Assembly: GCA_023436825.1 (NCBI GenBank)
Contig: JAEZHS010000685.1
Span: 1-7,688, forward strand
Source of the DNA: Pseudomonadota bacterium
GTDB taxonomy: Bacteria; Pseudomonadota; Alphaproteobacteria; Reyranellales; Reyranellaceae
Direction of reading: 5' to 3'
Length of the DNA stretch: 7,688 nucleotides
Shown one piece after another: positions 5,852 to 7,688 of the stretch; within the stretch, counting starts at the first letter, position 1, and each line of letters starts with the position of its first letter. The position numbers and the translations under genes were made by a program. The notes under the pieces are model-generated. The model searched no databases, was not told the origin of the DNA, and saw nothing but the letters and a program-made list of their open reading frames with translations.

Positions 5852-6528
5852 TGTCACCCTTGATCATCTTCGATTGCGATGGCGTCCTGGTCGACAGCGA
5901 GCTTCTGGAGCACGCCGTCGATGCCGAGCTGCTGGGCCCGCTGGGATACTCTGCCAGTGCACAGGAACTGCTGCAGCGTTTCGTCGGCATTGCCCGCACC
6001 GACATGTACAAGACCGTCTTCGCCGAACTCGGTCGCGAAATCCCGCATGGCCTGCTGGAAGAACGCGAGAAGCGTGTCTGGCAGCGCTGCCATAGCGACT
6101 TGAAGACCGTCCCGGGCGTCGAACAGGCGCTCGACGCGCTGCGGCAGCGGCCCAAATGCGTGGCGTCGTCCAGCATCCCGGCCAAGCTGCAGCTGAAGCT
6201 CGAATCAACGGGCCTCGCGCCGCATTTCGAACCGCATGTCTTCAGCACCGCGCTAGTGGGCCATGGCAAGCCTGCGCCGGACATCTACCTGCACGCCGCG
6301 CAGGTCGTCGGCCACGCCGCCCGCGACTGCATCGTCGTTGAGGATTCGCCGCACGGAATCGCGGGGGCGAAGGCCGCCGGCATGCGCGCCATCGGATTCA
6401 CCGGCGGCAGCCATGCAACGCCGTCTCTTGCCGCTGAACTGCGATCGGCTGGCGCCGTCCTGGTGGTCGACCATATGGACGACCTGCCGAAGGTGATTTG
6501 CGAGGCCTCCAATGACCGACCGCCTTAA
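5851..6528 (+). CDS. HAD-superfamily hydrolase, subfamily IA phosphatase (phosphoglycolate phosphatase/YieH-like)
   Basis: This 225-residue protein has all four HAD motifs. Motif I is DCDGVLVDSE at residues 8-17, with D8 the expected nucleophile and D10 the acid/base. Motif II is the serine in VASSS (104-108), motif III is K140 in GKPAPDIY, and motif IV is VEDSPHG (163-169), whose acidic residues bind Mg2+. The stretch between motifs I and II supplies the alpha-helical C1 cap typical of subfamily IA. Such enzymes dephosphorylate small cytoplasmic phosphoesters. E. coli YieH, a 6-phosphogluconate phosphatase, has a similar layout, but I cannot assign the substrate. The start is GTG, because the next ATG (residue 52) would remove the catalytic motif; a TTG at 5860 is the only close alternative. 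No ribosome-binding site is free upstream, since the sequence is buried in the hairpin. The gene overlaps the next by 17 nt. Confidence 0.85.
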   Translation: MSPLIIFDCDGVLVDSELLEHAVDAELLGPLGYSASAQELLQRFVGIARTDMYKTVFAELGREIPHGLLEEREKRVWQRCHSDLKTVPGVEQALDALRQRPKCVASSSIPAKLQLKLESTGLAPHFEPHVFSTALVGHGKPAPDIYLHAAQVVGHAARDCIVVEDSPHGIAGAKAAGMRAIGFTGGSHATPSLAAELRSAGAVLVVDHMDDLPKVICEASNDRPP

Positions 6529-7354
6529 GCCGCTGCTCGACGGCGGCCGCTACTTCGAAGCGCCACGTTGGCATGAGGGCCGCCTATGGTTGGTCGATGC
6601 CGCCGCCCGGACGCTGATCGCCGTGACACCCGACGGCAGGCCCGAGGTCGCCTGCACGGTGGTGGGCGTGCCGGCCGGCCTCGGCTTTCTGCCGAACGGC
6701 GAGGCGATCGTCACCGACATGCACAATCGCGCGCTCGTCCGCTGCGTCGATGGCACGACGGGCACCCACGTCGACCTGTCGTCGGTCACCGGCACGATCG
6801 ACGACATGACCCTGGACGGCGCCGGCCGTGCCTATGTCGGCGACCTCGGCTTCGACCTGAAGGAGGGCATCAAGCGTGGGTCCTACGGCCGGATCGTCCT
6901 GGTCGAGCCGGGCCGCGAGCCGCGCGTCGTGGCGCGCGATCTCGATTTTCCCAACGGCATTGCGATATCGGCCGACGGCCGCGCGCTCGTCGTGGCCGAG
7001 ACCAATGGCGATTGCCTGGCGCGCTTCCACGTCCGCGATGACGGCTCACTCGATTTCGACGCCCGGTTCGGTTCCTTCCGGGCGCCGGATGGCGTCTGCT
7101 TCGACCAGGAAGGCGCAGTCTGGGTGAGCCTGCTCGACGAGGAATCCTTCGTCCGCGTGGCACCGGACGGCCGCATCCTGGACCGCATCCTGGTTCCGGG
7201 CCGCCGCGGCGTGGCCTGCGTGCTGGGCGGTGCCGACCGGCGCACGCTGTTCTGCATCAGCATGAAGCGGAATCCGGACGCGCCACCCGAGCAGCGGTCA
7301 CGATCCTGGGTCGACAGCGTGGTTGTCGAAACGCCCGGTGCAGGCTACCCCTGA
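6512..7354 (+). CDS. SMP-30/gluconolactonase/LRE family protein
   Basis: This 280-residue protein is predicted to be a six-bladed beta-propeller of the SMP-30 (regucalcin)/gluconolactonase family, metal-dependent hydrolases that open sugar lactones and related esters. Family metal-ligand positions are recognisable: E16 in FEAPRW, N148 in FPNGIAIS and D193 in APDGVCFD. The Asn-Asp pair usual in the middle of the family, N-D-x-x-x-D-x-x-G-R, reads D97-D98 here, so a substrate-contacting Asn appears changed to Asp. The C-terminus SVVVETPGAGYP is typical of the family. There is no signal peptide, so it is cytoplasmic. The start ATG overlaps the end of the phosphatase gene by 17 nt, with GAGG (6502-6505) 6 nt upstream, suggesting translational coupling. 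A sugar-lactone substrate fits next to a sugar-phosphate-type phosphatase, but this is inference. Confidence 0.85.
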   Translation: MTDRLKPLLDGGRYFEAPRWHEGRLWLVDAAARTLIAVTPDGRPEVACTVVGVPAGLGFLPNGEAIVTDMHNRALVRCVDGTTGTHVDLSSVTGTIDDMTLDGAGRAYVGDLGFDLKEGIKRGSYGRIVLVEPGREPRVVARDLDFPNGIAISADGRALVVAETNGDCLARFHVRDDGSLDFDARFGSFRAPDGVCFDQEGAVWVSLLDEESFVRVAPDGRILDRILVPGRRGVACVLGGADRRTLFCISMKRNPDAPPEQRSRSWVDSVVVETPGAGYP

Positions 7355-7391
7355 GTCTTGAAGAGCTTTGCCAGCTGGCGGACCCCGACGG

Positions 7392-7688
7392 ATGTCTGAC
7401 AATCCCCCGATCGAATACGACTTTCCCGACATAAGGCCGTGGGAGAACGGCGATGCGCCCTACATCCATGTCCGCGACAGCGGCAAGCCTGGACCGACGG
7501 TCATGGTCGCGGCGCTCACCCACGGCAACGAGGTGTCGGGCGCGATCGTGGTCGACGAGCTGCTTTCACGCGGGCTGAAGCCGCGCAAGGGCACGCTGAT
7601 CTTCTCGTTCAACAACTTCGAGGCCTATCAGCGCTTCGATCCCGACAATCCGTTCAAGTCGCGCATGATCGACGAGGACTTCAATCGC
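7392..7688 (+). CDS. Succinylglutamate desuccinylase/aspartoacylase family zinc deacylase (5' part, cut by the window)
   Basis: The first 99 codons are open to the window edge. The translation begins MSDNPPIEYDFP and contains THGNEVSG at residues 43-50. Its His44 and Glu47 match the HxxE zinc-ligand pair of the M14-like AstE/AspA family. Near the edge, SRMIDEDFNR (90-99) matches the family's R...(D/E)DLNR substrate-binding segment. Members remove acyl groups from N-acyl amino acids such as N-succinylglutamate or N-acetylaspartate; full length is usually 300-350 residues, so about two thirds is missing. The ATG follows the previous stop by 37 nt with no clear ribosome-binding site. An in-frame TTG at 7368, preceded by GAAGAG, would add eight residues and is a possible alternative. 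It is probably in the same operon as the two genes before it. Substrate is unassigned. Confidence 0.8.
   Translation, partial: MSDNPPIEYDFPDIRPWENGDAPYIHVRDSGKPGPTVMVAALTHGNEVSGAIVVDELLSRGLKPRKGTLIFSFNNFEAYQRFDPDNPFKSRMIDEDFNR

Noticed and set aside
3584..5857. A 757-codon open frame on the minus strand, with similar long antisense frames at 230-1621 and 2282-3397
   Set aside because: They lie opposite the three paralogous genes in the same relative frame and resemble each other only because the sense genes do. High GC at third codon positions removes antisense stops. Their translations are Val/Leu/Arg/Asp-rich with no recognisable domain.
7257..7523. An 88-codon minus-strand open frame across the gap before the deacylase gene
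   Set aside because: It overlaps the ends of two well-supported plus-strand genes, and its translation shows no known domain.

Overview
The window is high-GC (roughly 63-66% by eye) and reads like a chromosomal segment of an alphaproteobacterium of the Hyphomicrobiales/Rhodospirillales type (Bradyrhizobium- or Reyranella-like). That placement is inference, resting on codon usage, the twin-arginine-exported family-5 solute-binding proteins, and intergenic palindromes of a style common in those genomes. No IS element, tRNA, rRNA or CRISPR array is visible. All genes are on the + strand.

Layout. Positions 1-187 hold two small inverted repeats and a candidate sigma-54-like promoter block. Positions 188-5812 hold three tandem, nearly full-length paralogues (597, 596 and 595 residues) of a periplasmic substrate-binding protein of the OppA/DppA/NikA family (SBP_bac_5). 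Each has a twin-arginine signal peptide and a GGGAGG ribosome-binding site. The spacers between and after them each hold a different hairpin. A promoter-like block of about 68 nt lies upstream of copies 1 and 3 but not copy 2. Its core reads TTGCACG-N4-TTGCA, one base away from the sigma-54 -24/-12 consensus.

Positions 5851-7354 carry two overlapping genes: a HAD-superfamily phosphatase of the phosphoglycolate phosphatase/YieH type, and an SMP-30/gluconolactonase-like beta-propeller. Positions 7392-7688 carry the first 99 codons of an AstE/AspA-type zinc deacylase (succinylglutamate desuccinylase/aspartoacylase family), which runs off the window.

How they may work together (inference): the three binding proteins would capture related small solutes such as peptides, acylated amino acids or opine-like compounds for an ABC importer. 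Its permease and ATPase genes are not in the window. The phosphatase, lactonase-like hydrolase and deacylase could act on imported compounds in the cytoplasm. No substrate can be named from sequence alone.

Nothing here is clearly a new biological system. The points most worth following are the duplicated promoter-like block that is more conserved than the genes it precedes, the triple binding-protein array without a transporter core, and the perfect hairpin that ends on the start codon of the phosphatase gene.
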